DNA of 50,351 nt, taken from positions 1-50,351 of the forward strand of contig CALFZE010000047.1 of NCBI GenBank assembly GCA_937952285.1, read 5' to 3'. Within the stretch, counting starts at the first letter, position 1; each line of letters starts with the position of its first letter. Origin of the DNA: UBA2428 sp002343545 (lineage in GTDB: Bacteria; Bdellovibrionota; UBA2428). Made by a program: the position numbers and the translations under genes. The notes under the pieces were generated by a model. It did no database searches, had not been told where the DNA came from, and saw nothing but the letters and a program-made list of their open reading frames with translations. This document shows, piece by piece, positions 24,201 to 31,812 of this stretch.

Positions 24201-24734
24201 GAGCTTCTTCTCGCTTTCGGCGAGGGCGCGATCGGCCGATTGCTTGCGGGAGACGGCGGTTGAGTAGTTCGACTCGGCCACGCGAAGGGCGCGGTCCGCG
24301 TTCTGCTGCTCGCTACGCAGCCAGCTCAGACGACGGCCGAGGTCGGAGACCTCGGACTCGAGGGCGACGCGCTCGCGCTCAAGGCGGTTCGCCTCGGCAA
24401 GCACCGACGGGCGTTCCGATTCGAGGTCGTTGGCTTCCGAAACGTTCGAGGAACGACGGGAGCGGTTCGTCGACTGGGAGTTCTGGTTGTCGCGGACGGC
24501 GGCGATCCTGGCGTCGCTGTTCGCGCGGGCCGAATTGGCCGTCGAACGCAGCTCGTCCGAAACGGACTTATCGCGAAGGTGGATCTGCCAGTACTTCTGG
24601 AAGTCGATATCGTCGGGGATCTGGGCCACGGCCCGTTGGGGCAACACGCTCACGAGCGTCAAGGTGGCGGGACTCGCGAGTCCAAACGCCAATCCGGCCA
24701 GCATCCGATTCTTCCAACGATCTGCGCTTCTCAT
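21291..24734 (-). CDS. Giant secreted coiled-coil protein with GxxxG and Tyr-Ala repeat zones
   Basis: 1147 residues with AAGGAGG 9 bp before ATG 24734. Residues 1-38 are a signal peptide ending in RAVAQ. Residues ~60-620 are almost continuous coiled coil rich in Arg, Glu, Gln and Ala. Residues ~623-691 are a glycine-every-four repeat (AEGTPAGTAAGRAQGTAEG). Residues ~800-868 have aromatic or Ala spacing every four (YDETYASSYS, YDAAYAAAYATA). Residues ~900-1147 look like two beta-sandwich (CARDB/Ig-like) domains. Probably a long fibre or spacer across the envelope. Has its own terminator and lies between two regulator cassettes. I do not know a characterised homologue. Confidence 0.85.
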   Translation of the reverse strand: MRSADRWKNRMLAGLAFGLASPATLTLVSVLPQRAVAQIPDDIDFQKYWQIHLRDKSVSDELRSTANSARANSDARIAAVRDNQNSQSTNRSRRSSNVSEANDLESERPSVLAEANRLERERVALESEVSDLGRRLSWLRSEQQNADRALRVAESNYSTAVSRKQSADRALAESEKKLARLRDDLAQIQKRLASARDEVARLDQELASLPNQVQQLRGQAERERGNLRDAREQQRSAKAELDALEPQLRAEREKLRAARQANQQAKAEVERLEPEVERLRGEKQQLAAQIDQAQAQRDRAEKQVERLTGEVAETQAEIARLEGEEASPERDRKLARAQQQLSNQQQRLSAASSEFDNAKREIGVLRDRRQAVDARLDPAVAQLHSARQRFEGTKGDVDSAQASVASLEARVAPLEQRFRAAQARVDTLLASVTQLESELAAKERRLSEVQSQRGNLASEISTLENRVRGTDDEIRAELRRLDEAQSLVRRMNSELTTASVELDRRRGDLNRIDQDVSAIEWRYRETDSRRVDTINRLNARLDRLEYIDGRLSDIAQENPRLDSEYSKLVAALPGLVTNRDNAIADYDAKEARARAAEATTAASLAKYREIRQTYDNRLAAAVAKGRGQGLPIGQAEGTPAGTAAGRAQGTAEGTRDGTAEGRAWGQAQGVTDGRAKGDIDGYAHGRNLPANFEAGRVEGYAQGMRDAEAQALREDYPAARAARRKEIFANVPTRVVEFDAKGTSTLALNLDARSTMMNARTLGNEFSTLSGGELRPIPGGLMAAFGVDVGRADCNLGYVDFVKACQEAFSKAYDETYASSYSVAHRDARAIAYRDSKAEAFEQHKMDLYQANYDAAYAAAYATADLRGAADAKAEGYATGKKTGYAERLPSARSEASAKGLADENAHFDANAVLQLLNAAVVKTSGSGSLSAGDAFSVQVDLANFGGVAAAKGKVKIQVVPATDNVSVETGVISLMALPGETLSRVKRVALGRINTTTGAESVKLKVIATMPDGSKQEKIVTVQTKLHIFAGMQLELNMKPWINQGIFAPKAHVVKVQVKNPRSFASTKGFNVSLELPKLNGVVIEAGQVTTSALGAGASTTVELRYKLTDRELGKNGRKLPLKVKIMYDGKLSVEQTVEIQPFNGL

Positions 24735-24871
24735 TTCGGGATCCTCCTTGGGTGAGAAGGGTTTCCCATAAAGGGGGCGCGCCGCGTAAGGGGGGCCGGA
24801 CGGAATCGCCCGACTTTTGTCCAGGGGAGGCGTTTATCGCATAAGGCCTTCGGGGCCGGTCGCGGAGCCAG

Positions 24872-25882
24872 TCAAAAGAAGAGCGGGAGGGAGAAGATCT
24901 TCAGCCAGTGCTCGCGGTACTGCTTCACTTCGATCTTGCGGTCGAGTGACCAACCTTTGGCCGCGTTCGGGTCGCGGACGACCTTGAAGCGGATCTTGAC
25001 GTTCGATTCCCGCTGCCAGACGGCCACTTGTTTGGGATGGCAACGGGCCGAGACGTTGAAGGCGACCTCGAAGTTCGCCTCGTTCTTCTTTTCCTCGAAG
25101 CCTTCCCAACGCACGTTGTGGAACTTCGCGCCCGTGGCCTTGGGAGCCCAGATGTCGAAGTCGGGCACCCGCCGGACGAGGGCCGGAACGGTCAGGACCG
25201 GGCAACGCACGTTCTCGCGCACGACCGCGCTCAGATCGAAGGCGTCGTCGTAGATCTGAAGGTAAACGCCCGGAAAGTCGGACTCGCTCACGCCGTTGAG
25301 GATCTGCAGGTTCACCGCCCGCGAGTTCGGCAGGATCGGGGAATTCACGAGGAGCGAGCTCGTGCCCAGGGCCACCTTGGCGCCGAGCACGTCGAGCTCC
25401 CCGTGCGAGTGATCGCCGTGGTGATGGCCGAGCTCGTGGAGGATCTGGGCGACGGCGTCGCCGAAGCTGATCGCCTCGACCTGGCCGTGGAAGTTGCGGA
25501 CGTAGAGCATGTCCGAGTTGAAGAAGATCGGCGCCCCGACCTGCCCACCCGTCTTGGCCGCCTTTACTTCGCCGTCGATAAGGAAGAATCCTGGGCGCTT
25601 GCGTTCGGACTCGAAGCGAATGGCGGGCTGAAGGCGGTACTCCTCGTTCATCGAGGCGACGATGCGCCCGAGCAGCTCGCGTTCTTTCGCGGTCAGGCGG
25701 CAGGCGTCGCTCCCGAGGCAAGCGCGCCCAAGGGCGTCGATCTTGTAATAAGCCGTCTGCACGGTCCGCGAGGTCAGGCTGCCGCCGTTGTTCACTTCCC
25801 AGTCGCCGCCGCCGGCCGCGAAGCCCGCGGAAGCGAGCAGGAGGGGGAGCGCGATGAGGGTGCGGACTTCGAATCGAGACAT
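24872..25882 (-). CDS. Secreted HELGH metalloprotease-like protein
   Basis: 336 residues, signal peptide 1-23 (LIALPLLLASAGFAAG). The zinc motif HELGH at 149-153 continues into a His-rich run (HHHGDHSH), giving extra possible ligands. The region before it (NSDMLYVRNFHG, then FGDAVAQIL) fits a zincin helix. The C-terminal half is beta-rich. Start ATG lies 1 bp after the stop of the upstream TIGR02147 regulator, so expression is coupled. No Shine-Dalgarno of its own is needed in that arrangement. Substrate unknown. Confidence 0.78.
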   Translation of the reverse strand: MSRFEVRTLIALPLLLASAGFAAGGGDWEVNNGGSLTSRTVQTAYYKIDALGRACLGSDACRLTAKERELLGRIVASMNEEYRLQPAIRFESERKRPGFFLIDGEVKAAKTGGQVGAPIFFNSDMLYVRNFHGQVEAISFGDAVAQILHELGHHHGDHSHGELDVLGAKVALGTSSLLVNSPILPNSRAVNLQILNGVSESDFPGVYLQIYDDAFDLSAVVRENVRCPVLTVPALVRRVPDFDIWAPKATGAKFHNVRWEGFEEKKNEANFEVAFNVSARCHPKQVAVWQRESNVKIRFKVVRDPNAAKGWSLDRKIEVKQYREHWLKIFSLPLFF

Positions 25883-25883
25883 C

Positions 25884-26705
25884 TCAGATTTCCTTTTTTC
25901 CGGAAGCGTCCGGCAACGGATTGGCCGTCCCCTCGCCCCGGGTCAACGGGAAAAGTTGAAAGGACAAGGTGTAGACGTCCGTCGCATCGTCGTCGTTCAG
26001 CAGCGCCGCGACCTGGCGCTTCGCCTTCATCAGGAGGTCCTTGGCCTTGCGCAACTTCGCGGGATTCACCGGGAAGGTGATGGAGCTGAACTCGCGACGG
26101 GACAAAGGGTCCTCGAGCAGCGAGCGTTCCGCGAGCTCGAGATTTCCGAGGTGGTGGCGGCGAATCGCGACGGACGGGACGTCCCGCGAAGTGGAAAGGT
26201 GCGGGGCGACGAGACTCAGCTTGCCGTTCAGGCTCTTCACGAGTCCCATGCGCACGAGACGCTCCAGCGCCTGCCGGGCGACTTCGGGGCGCAAGCCCAG
26301 GCGCTCGGCGATCCACTGGGCGTCCGCGCGGGCCGAGCGCATGCGGGAGAGCGCGAAGATGGCTGGGTAATACCATTCCGAGGTCAGACGAAAGGAGTCC
26401 TCTTCCACGAGGACGCGGTCTTGCTGTTCGATCTTCTCGACTTCGTCGCGCTTCGCGCGCGAGAGCGCGACGCGGGCCTCGTCGCGCAAGCGCATCGCCT
26501 GCTCGGGCGACAACGCGAGTCCCTCGATGAGACGCTCCAAGTTCCGGCGCGAGAGGTGGCGCTTCTGGTTCAGCACGTCCGAGAGCGCGGTGAGGCTCAC
26601 GCGCAGGTCGCGCGAGAAGGCCCGCAACGAATAGGCGGGATTGCGCGCCTTTCGGCCTTCGAGTTCCTGCAAAAGCAATCCGCGACAACTCAACTTGGCG
26701 TCCAT
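25884..26705 (-). CDS. TIGR02147 family transcriptional regulator 2
   Basis: 273 residues from ATG 26705, chosen for an AAGGA 8 bp upstream; ATG 26714 is possible but too close to it, and the frame further upstream runs through the operator region. N-terminus NPAYSLRAFSRDLRVSLTAL with SDVLNQKRHLSRRNLERL is the same helix-turn-helix start as regulator 1; EWYYPAIFALSRM, ERLGLRPEVARQALERLVRMGLV-like wing, and C-terminal FSSITFPVNP and YTLSFQLFPL match too. Stop is 1 bp before the secreted HELGH protein. Upstream lie two palindromic operators, suggesting autoregulation. Confidence 0.88.
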   Translation of the reverse strand: MDAKLSCRGLLLQELEGRKARNPAYSLRAFSRDLRVSLTALSDVLNQKRHLSRRNLERLIEGLALSPEQAMRLRDEARVALSRAKRDEVEKIEQQDRVLVEEDSFRLTSEWYYPAIFALSRMRSARADAQWIAERLGLRPEVARQALERLVRMGLVKSLNGKLSLVAPHLSTSRDVPSVAIRRHHLGNLELAERSLLEDPLSRREFSSITFPVNPAKLRKAKDLLMKAKRQVAALLNDDDATDVYTLSFQLFPLTRGEGTANPLPDASGKKEI

Positions 26706-26750
26706 CGGCCCCATCCTTCGATTCCAACTTAGGTCGGTCAAGGCGAAGCG

Positions 26751-26774
26751 TTCCGAAGGAGGCAGCCTTCGGAA
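26751..26774. repeat. Hairpin in the regulator-2 leader
   Basis: TTCCGAAGG (26751-26759), AGGCAG, CCTTCGGAA (26766-26774), a perfect 9-bp inverted repeat directly next to the left operator. It would sit in the 5' leader of the minus-strand transcript. It may be a third binding site or an RNA hairpin. Confidence 0.55.
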
Positions 26775-26813
26775 CATTGTGTCCCGCTTTATACATCGGA
26801 ACACAATGTTCCG
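26770..26813 (-). promoter_or_regulatory. Double operator upstream of regulator 2
   Basis: Two copies of a 17-bp palindrome: CGGAACACAATGTTCCG at 26797-26813 is perfect (7-bp arms, 3-bp centre), and CGGAACATTGTGTCCCG at 26770-26786 differs by one base. Centres are 27 bp apart. The 10 bp between them read TATAAA-like on the minus strand, a likely -10 element. A repressor dimer at each site could shut the promoter. Regulator 2 is the obvious candidate ligand. Confidence 0.65.
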
Positions 26814-26891
26814 ACATGCTTCCCCGACGTCCCCGCGCGAATTAGAATGGGGAACGTCGGCGCGGACCGACCCACGGCAAGGAGGCCGCGC

Positions 26892-27128
26892 ATGGACCCA
26901 CTCAAAGAGACCACGATGGAGACGGAATTCCGGAGTTTCTGGGATCGACTCGAAGCGGATAGCTTCGCGCAAAGCAAGATCCTGCGCTGGATGAACGAGT
27001 GGAGCGCCTACGAAGCGAAGCTCTTCCGGGGGGTCCGCTCCCTGTGGGCGGCGAAGCCCGGATTCTCCGAGCGCCCCTCGAAAGCGGCCTTAGTTCGGAC
27101 CGGAATCCGATCCCCCCTGTCCCATTAG
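26892..27128 (+). CDS. Small hypothetical protein divergent from regulator 2
   Basis: 78 residues from ATG 26892, which has an AGGAGG about 7 bp upstream, the strongest reason to accept it. Sequence MDPLKETTMETEFRSFWDRL continues as an aromatic- and charge-rich helical protein with no signal or membrane segment. Its last 39 bp overlap the 3' end of yqgE on the other strand. Its promoter would share the operator-bearing region with regulator 2. Function unknown. Confidence 0.5.
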   Translation: MDPLKETTMETEFRSFWDRLEADSFAQSKILRWMNEWSAYEAKLFRGVRSLWAAKPGFSERPSKAALVRTGIRSPLSH

Positions 27129-27689
27129 GGTCAGCGGGTCCACTCCGCCACGGCGGAGGACCTGTTTCCAGACTTCCACGGACTCCGCTTCGGTCGCCGG
27201 CCGCTCCTCGAAGAGAACGCGGCGATCGCAAGGCAACGGCATCCACGCCCCCTGGCGAATCTCGGATTCCAACTGACCGGCTTCCCACTGCGAACATCCC
27301 AAGAAAAAACGCCGCTTCTCGCTCTGGCCGTCGGCCCCCAGGATCTTCTGGAAAACCTCGGGATCCGTTTCGAGATAAAGGTCGTCCTCGATCCGGGAAT
27401 CTTCCGTGCCGAGCGCCGGCATGTCGTGCAGGGCGAAGATCGCCTCGGCCTCGACCGGGCCGCCGAGAAAAAGGTCTTCCGTGACGGAGAGGAGAATCGC
27501 GCCCGTCATGTCCTTCACCTCGGCCGTCATCTGGGCCTGCTTGGCCTCTTCGTCGACGACCGGCATGTTCAAGATGAGCCCAAAAGCTCCGTCTTCGTCG
27601 TGGGCCGCCACGAGGACGACCGAGGTCCGGAATTGCTCGTCATCCATCTTCGGCATGGCGCAAAGAAAATAAGGCGCGTTCAGATCCAT
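27090..27689 (-). CDS. yqgE: YqgE/AlgH family protein (UPF0301)
   Basis: 199 residues. N-terminal PYFLCAMPKMDDEQFRTSVV, GLILNMPV, the GGPVE motif, and C-terminal FFLGCSQWEAGQLESEIRQG with W followed by PLPCD are diagnostic of this cytoplasmic family of unknown exact function. An insertion with EEAKQAQMTAEVKDMTG lies near residues 46-62. Stands alone on the minus strand, overlapping a small plus-strand ORF at its 3' end. Confidence 0.92.
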   Translation of the reverse strand: MDLNAPYFLCAMPKMDDEQFRTSVVLVAAHDEDGAFGLILNMPVVDEEAKQAQMTAEVKDMTGAILLSVTEDLFLGGPVEAEAIFALHDMPALGTEDSRIEDDLYLETDPEVFQKILGADGQSEKRRFFLGCSQWEAGQLESEIRQGAWMPLPCDRRVLFEERPATEAESVEVWKQVLRRGGVDPLTLMGQGGSDSGPN

Positions 27690-27818
27690 CGGAAGGGGAC
27701 TCTAGCAGGCCCCGACTCGAACGAAAACTGACGCCCCGAGCCATCTTCGATTTCCCTCGCCTCCCACCCGGGGGAGGGCCTGGATTCAATCCTCACTTAG
27801 GTTTTATATCCTGTACCT

Positions 27819-29204
27819 ATGATTTGGGAACAAAGTCCGCTTTTCCAGAACGCCGTTAAACAACTCGATCGCGCCGCCACGATGATCAATCTCGATCCGA
27901 ACGTGTTGCGTCGCCTTCACACGCCGAAGCGCGCGCTCATCGTGAGCGTCCCGGTCCGCATGGACGACGGTCACATCGAAGTCTTCGAAGGCTACCGGGT
28001 GCACCACAACATGTCGCTCGGGCCCGCGAAGGGCGGCATCCGTTACCACCACGACGTGAGTCTCTCCGAAGTGGCCGGTCTCGCGATGCTCATGACCTTC
28101 AAGTGCTCGCTCATGGGCCTTCCGCTCGGCGGCGCCAAGGGCGGCATCCGCGTCGACCCCTCCAAGCTTTCGCGCGGCGAACTCCAGCGCATGACCCGTC
28201 GCTACACGACGGAACTCATCCAATACATCGGTCCCGACAAGGACATCCCCGCTCCGGACGTCGGCACGAACGCGCAGACGATGGCCTGGCTCATGGACAC
28301 CTACTCGCAGATCCACGGATACGCGATCCCGGGCGTCGTCACGGGCAAGCCGATCGAGATCGGCGGATCGCTCGGCCGCGAAGAAGCCACCGGCCGCGGC
28401 GTCGTGTACTGCCTCATCGAAGCCGCCAAGCACCTCAACATGAACCTCGACGAGAACATCCGCGTCGTCATCCAGGGCTACGGCAACGTGGGCTCGGCGG
28501 CCGCGCGCAAGATCTCGAAGATCGGTTGCAAGGTCGTCGGCATCTCCGACGTCAGCGGCGGCATCTACAACGAGAAGGGCCTCAACCTTGACGACGTGAA
28601 CACGTGGATCGTCAAGAACAAGCTCCTCAAGGGTTACCCCGACGCGCAACCCGTCTCGAACGACGGCTTGCTCGAGCTTCCTTGCGACATCCTCATCCCG
28701 GCGGCCCTCGAAGGCCAGATCACCGGCAAGAACGCGGGCAAGATCCAAGCCAAGATCATCGCCGAAGGCGCGAACGGTCCCACGACCGACGAAGCCGACG
28801 CGATTCTCTTCGAGCGCGGCATCTTCGTCATCCCCGACGTTCTCGCGAACGCCGGCGGCGTGACCGTCTCCTACTTCGAGTGGGTGCAAGGCCTGCAGCA
28901 GCTCTTCTGGAACGAGAAGGAAGTGAACAACAAGCTCTGGGACATCATGAGCGCCGCCTTCGCGCGCGTCCTCAAGATCTCCTTGGACAAGAAGTGCAAC
29001 ATGCGTACGGCGGCCCTCGTCGCGGGCATCGAGCGCCTCTCGAAGGCCATGCTGTGGCGGGGCTTTTTGTTTTCGGCGAAGCCGCTCCGAAGGACCCGGC
29101 TCAGAAAGCGCCGAGGGGGAACTTCACCGCGGGGATGCCCTTCATCCCGCCGCAGGTCGACACGAGCCGCTTCTCGAAGCCACGCGCGAGCAGGGTCGGG
29201 ATGA
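27819..29204 (+). CDS. gdhA: Glutamate dehydrogenase (Glu/Leu/Phe/Val family) with extended C-terminus
   Basis: 461 residues. Reversible oxidative deamination of glutamate to 2-oxoglutarate. Motifs: KGGIRYHH, PLGGAKGGI with the catalytic Lys, PAPDVGTNAQTM, the GYGNVGSAAA Rossmann fingerprint, and EGANGPTT. The family's usual end (ERLSKAMLWRG) comes at about residue 412; here no stop follows, and 35-45 Arg/Ser-rich residues (RRTRLRKRRGG) run on, with 104 bp lying antisense to the next gene. A lost stop or indel near the T5 run at 29062 is likely. No Shine-Dalgarno is clear; TATATC at 27805-27810 would place transcription start at the ATG. Confidence 0.9.
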   Translation: MIWEQSPLFQNAVKQLDRAATMINLDPNVLRRLHTPKRALIVSVPVRMDDGHIEVFEGYRVHHNMSLGPAKGGIRYHHDVSLSEVAGLAMLMTFKCSLMGLPLGGAKGGIRVDPSKLSRGELQRMTRRYTTELIQYIGPDKDIPAPDVGTNAQTMAWLMDTYSQIHGYAIPGVVTGKPIEIGGSLGREEATGRGVVYCLIEAAKHLNMNLDENIRVVIQGYGNVGSAAARKISKIGCKVVGISDVSGGIYNEKGLNLDDVNTWIVKNKLLKGYPDAQPVSNDGLLELPCDILIPAALEGQITGKNAGKIQAKIIAEGANGPTTDEADAILFERGIFVIPDVLANAGGVTVSYFEWVQGLQQLFWNEKEVNNKLWDIMSAAFARVLKISLDKKCNMRTAALVAGIERLSKAMLWRGFLFSAKPLRRTRLRKRRGGTSPRGCPSSRRRSTRAASRSHARAGSG

Positions 29205-29862
29205 AGCGCTCGATGGGGCCGACCGAATCGACGATGCCGGCGCGCACGAGGCTCTCGACGACGACCGTCGTGCACTGGTCGCCGAAGGCGCGGTAAACCG
29301 CGCGCGGGCCCTTGCGCGACTCGCGGCGCGCGACGTCGTCGACTTTGGCGTAGAGCTCGCGCCAGTAAGCGAGCACGGATTCCGCCTGCTCGTTCGTGAC
29401 GGAAACGATGAGCGCGAAAGAGCGCTCGTTGTGCTTTTGCGCCTCGACGGGCAACAAGCGGTAGGCCTGGGCCGTCGTCATGTCGCCGAACGGCGAGAGC
29501 GTGCGGTCGTAGAAAGGCGCGGCCTGCACGCCCAAGAGCGCCCGCAAACCCGAGTTCGCGATCTCGGGACCGTAGTCGTAAAAATTGTTGTCGACGCCGA
29601 TCGCGGAGTGGCCCGGCAGGCCGGTGACGAACTGCCGCAGCGAAACTCGGCTAAAGAACAGGTGCAGCGTCCGGCAACCCTGCTCCGAGCTCGTAAAGAT
29701 CCTCGAGAGCGGCGGACCCGGATTCGGATCGACGGGACCGAAAAAGGGCGTCGAGACGGCATCGCTCCCCTGAGCCGCGATGTCCCGGTTCGGCTCGCGC
29801 GAAGCGCAGGCCCCGAGGGAAGCGACGAAGAGAAGGGTGACGGCGAGCGAAGTCCTTGCCAT
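29101..29862 (-). CDS. Lipoprotein with possible papain-like fold
   Basis: 253 residues. Lipoprotein signal MARTSLAVTLLFVASLGAC (Cys19). PGHSAIGVDNNFYDYGP followed much later by FGDQCTTVVVESL gives a His-then-Cys order like permuted papain-like (NlpC/P60-related) peptidases or amidases; this is a tentative reading. Its 3' end overlaps the extended tail of gdhA by 104 bp tail to tail. Envelope-located by its lipobox. Confidence 0.65.
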   Translation of the reverse strand: MARTSLAVTLLFVASLGACASREPNRDIAAQGSDAVSTPFFGPVDPNPGPPLSRIFTSSEQGCRTLHLFFSRVSLRQFVTGLPGHSAIGVDNNFYDYGPEIANSGLRALLGVQAAPFYDRTLSPFGDMTTAQAYRLLPVEAQKHNERSFALIVSVTNEQAESVLAYWRELYAKVDDVARRESRKGPRAVYRAFGDQCTTVVVESLVRAGIVDSVGPIERFIPTLLARGFEKRLVSTCGGMKGIPAVKFPLGAF

Positions 29863-29975
29863 GTCACCTTCTTCGGCGGAAATCCTTCGGGGCTTGAAGG
29901 AGCGTCGAAATCTTGGACAGGCCGGCCGACCTTTGCGCTCGCCGGGGCCCTCACGGCGGGAGCATAAAGGTGGGC

Positions 29976-30833
29976 ATGAAAAACTCGAGAATTTCGATTC
30001 TCACCCTCGGAGCCGCCACTTTGCTCGGCGCCTGCGACAACCGTGCGATCGTGCCCGCCGCCAACGCGCCCGCGCGGCCAAACTCCCCGGCTTCGGCCTT
30101 GGCCACGCCACCGTCGACGCACGCGGCCCCTCTCGGCGCCGTCGAGCCGTCCCTTTCGCCGTACGAAGCCGGCGCTTCGAGCGAAGCGGCCAAGGCCAAG
30201 CAAGCGGACGCCGGATCGGAGCAAGCCGAGGCCCCCACGGGCCCCGTGATTCCGCTCGAGTTCCGCTTCGAAGTGAAAGCGGAACGGCCCTGGACGCTTT
30301 CGGACGCGGCCCTCCCGCTCAGCGCTCTGGAAGCCGAGAATGCGAATCGCTTCACGCTCGAAGGCGGCGCCCTCACGCTCAAGGCGATCGGCGACGCCCA
30401 ACTCGTCTTCAAGGAATTCCTCGGCGCCTTCGACGCACAACCCGCCGCGAAGCCGAAACGCTTTTGCGTCGCCGAGATCACCGGCAGCGCCGCGCTCGCG
30501 AACGAGCGGAACGACGAAGCCGCCCGCGTGTTGCCGCCGCTCGCCGTTCCGGCGGCCGAGTACCGCCTGGGCGCCTCCGCGCGCGCGACGGCCGAAGGGA
30601 ACGACAAGATCGTCACGCGGGTGACCTACGAGTTCGGCCCGTTGACGGATTCGCCCGACGCCGAGCATCCCTCGATGCAGGACGGCATCCCGCTCGAAAT
30701 CACGGACCCGAACTACAGCGACGCGGCTTCGCCGCTGCGTCTCAAGCGCCTCTACTGCGAAGGCGACGATCTTCGTCTCCCGCATCTCGAGCGCGCCCTC
30801 GGCCAGCAACTCTGGCTGGTCCGCAAACCGTAA
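29976..30833 (+). CDS. Hypothetical lipoprotein
   Basis: 285 residues from ATG 29976, preceded by AAAGGTGG; chosen over an upstream start because it begins the lipoprotein signal MKNSRISILTLGAATLLGAC (Cys20). Residues ~25-90 are Ala/Pro/Ser-rich and likely a disordered tether. The remaining ~190 residues are a mixed alpha-beta domain with two Cys (KRFCVAE, RLYCEGD). No known family recognised. Divergent from the papain-like lipoprotein with a 113-bp gap. Confidence 0.7.
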   Translation: MKNSRISILTLGAATLLGACDNRAIVPAANAPARPNSPASALATPPSTHAAPLGAVEPSLSPYEAGASSEAAKAKQADAGSEQAEAPTGPVIPLEFRFEVKAERPWTLSDAALPLSALEAENANRFTLEGGALTLKAIGDAQLVFKEFLGAFDAQPAAKPKRFCVAEITGSAALANERNDEAARVLPPLAVPAAEYRLGASARATAEGNDKIVTRVTYEFGPLTDSPDAEHPSMQDGIPLEITDPNYSDAASPLRLKRLYCEGDDLRLPHLERALGQQLWLVRKP

Positions 30834-30906
30834 GGCCGCGCCAGTTCTCGGTCACGACCTCGTCAGTCCCTGGCCGCGAGCGACCGCCGACTTTAAGCTG
30901 CCCGCC

Positions 30907-31812
30907 ATGCGAGAGATTCGCGTGGCGGGCTTCGCCGTTTCGCTCTTCATCGTCGGGTTCGCGATGCTCCCCATCGGCGTTCTGGCGCGCGAGGAAGACC
31001 GCTGGCGGGTCGGCGCGCGACTCTTGCACCTTTGGGCGCGCATCGTCCTCCGGAGCTTCGGCATTCGCGTCGCGGAGCCCCGCGCGCCCGGCTTCGGGAC
31101 TCCGCGCGTGCTCGTGTCGAACCACGTGAGCTACCTCGACATCCCCGTGCACCTCGCGCGCGGTCCCTGCCTCTTCCTCGCCAAATCCGAGGTCGCCCGT
31201 TGGCCGATCATCGGCAGGATCGCCCGCCGCGCGGGGGTCGTCTTCGTGGACCGCGACGACCTTTGGAGCCGGGCCCGCGCGATCCTCGAGATCTCGCGCC
31301 GCCTTCAGGCCGGCTTGAGCGTCGTCGTTTTTCCCGAAGGGACGACCTCGCTCACGGGCCCCGTGCGCGGCGAGGCCTCGCTCTTCGCGGGCGCCTTCCG
31401 CGCCGCGCGCATGGAATGTCGTCCCGTCGAAGCGCTCTTTCTCGAATACGACGATCCCGCCCGCTGCGCGTGGCTCGGCGACGACGACTTCGCGAGTCAC
31501 CTGTGGAATTTCCTGAAGGGGAAGCGGACGCTCGTGCGCGTGCGCTCGGCACGCCTCGAAGCCGTGGAGGATCGCGCCGCTCAGCGCGCCTCCGTCCACG
31601 GATTTCGGGACTGGGTTTTGGAAAAAGGTCGGTCGCGCGGGCCTGTAAGCCGGGTTTTGTCTTCGTCGTACCGAACTTCGTCGATCGACCGAGGGCGACC
31701 GAACGACGGCACGACGGAGAGAACCATTTGTCTAGGCCGACGGTTGCCCGGCGGCTCAAGCGATCTACCCGAGGCTCCAAACGGGACGGACCGCCCCTCG
31801 CCTCCTATTTGA
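30907..31812 (+). CDS. plsC: 1-acyl-glycerol-3-phosphate acyltransferase (PlsC-like)
   Basis: 301 residues. Adds the second acyl chain in phospholipid synthesis at the inner membrane. N-terminal membrane helix (8-30), catalytic NHVSYLD (NHx4D), FLAKSEV, GVVFVDRDD and acceptor-binding FPEGTTS are present. The fold appears to end near FRDWVLEKG (about residue 239); the last ~60 residues are encoded on the strand opposite the 3' third of rnpB and look like non-protein sequence, so the natural stop was lost or the tail is dispensable. The start lacks an obvious ribosome site. Confidence 0.88.
   Translation: MREIRVAGFAVSLFIVGFAMLPIGVLAREEDRWRVGARLLHLWARIVLRSFGIRVAEPRAPGFGTPRVLVSNHVSYLDIPVHLARGPCLFLAKSEVARWPIIGRIARRAGVVFVDRDDLWSRARAILEISRRLQAGLSVVVFPEGTTSLTGPVRGEASLFAGAFRAARMECRPVEALFLEYDDPARCAWLGDDDFASHLWNFLKGKRTLVRVRSARLEAVEDRAAQRASVHGFRDWVLEKGRSRGPVSRVLSSSYRTSSIDRGRPNDGTTERTICLGRRLPGGSSDLPEAPNGTDRPSPPI

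Noticed and set aside
21324..24263. 979-codon open frame on the plus strand
   Set aside because: It lies antisense to the coiled-coil gene; its sequence is a high-GC mirror of the Arg/Glu/Ala codons on the minus strand, with no start signal or domain.
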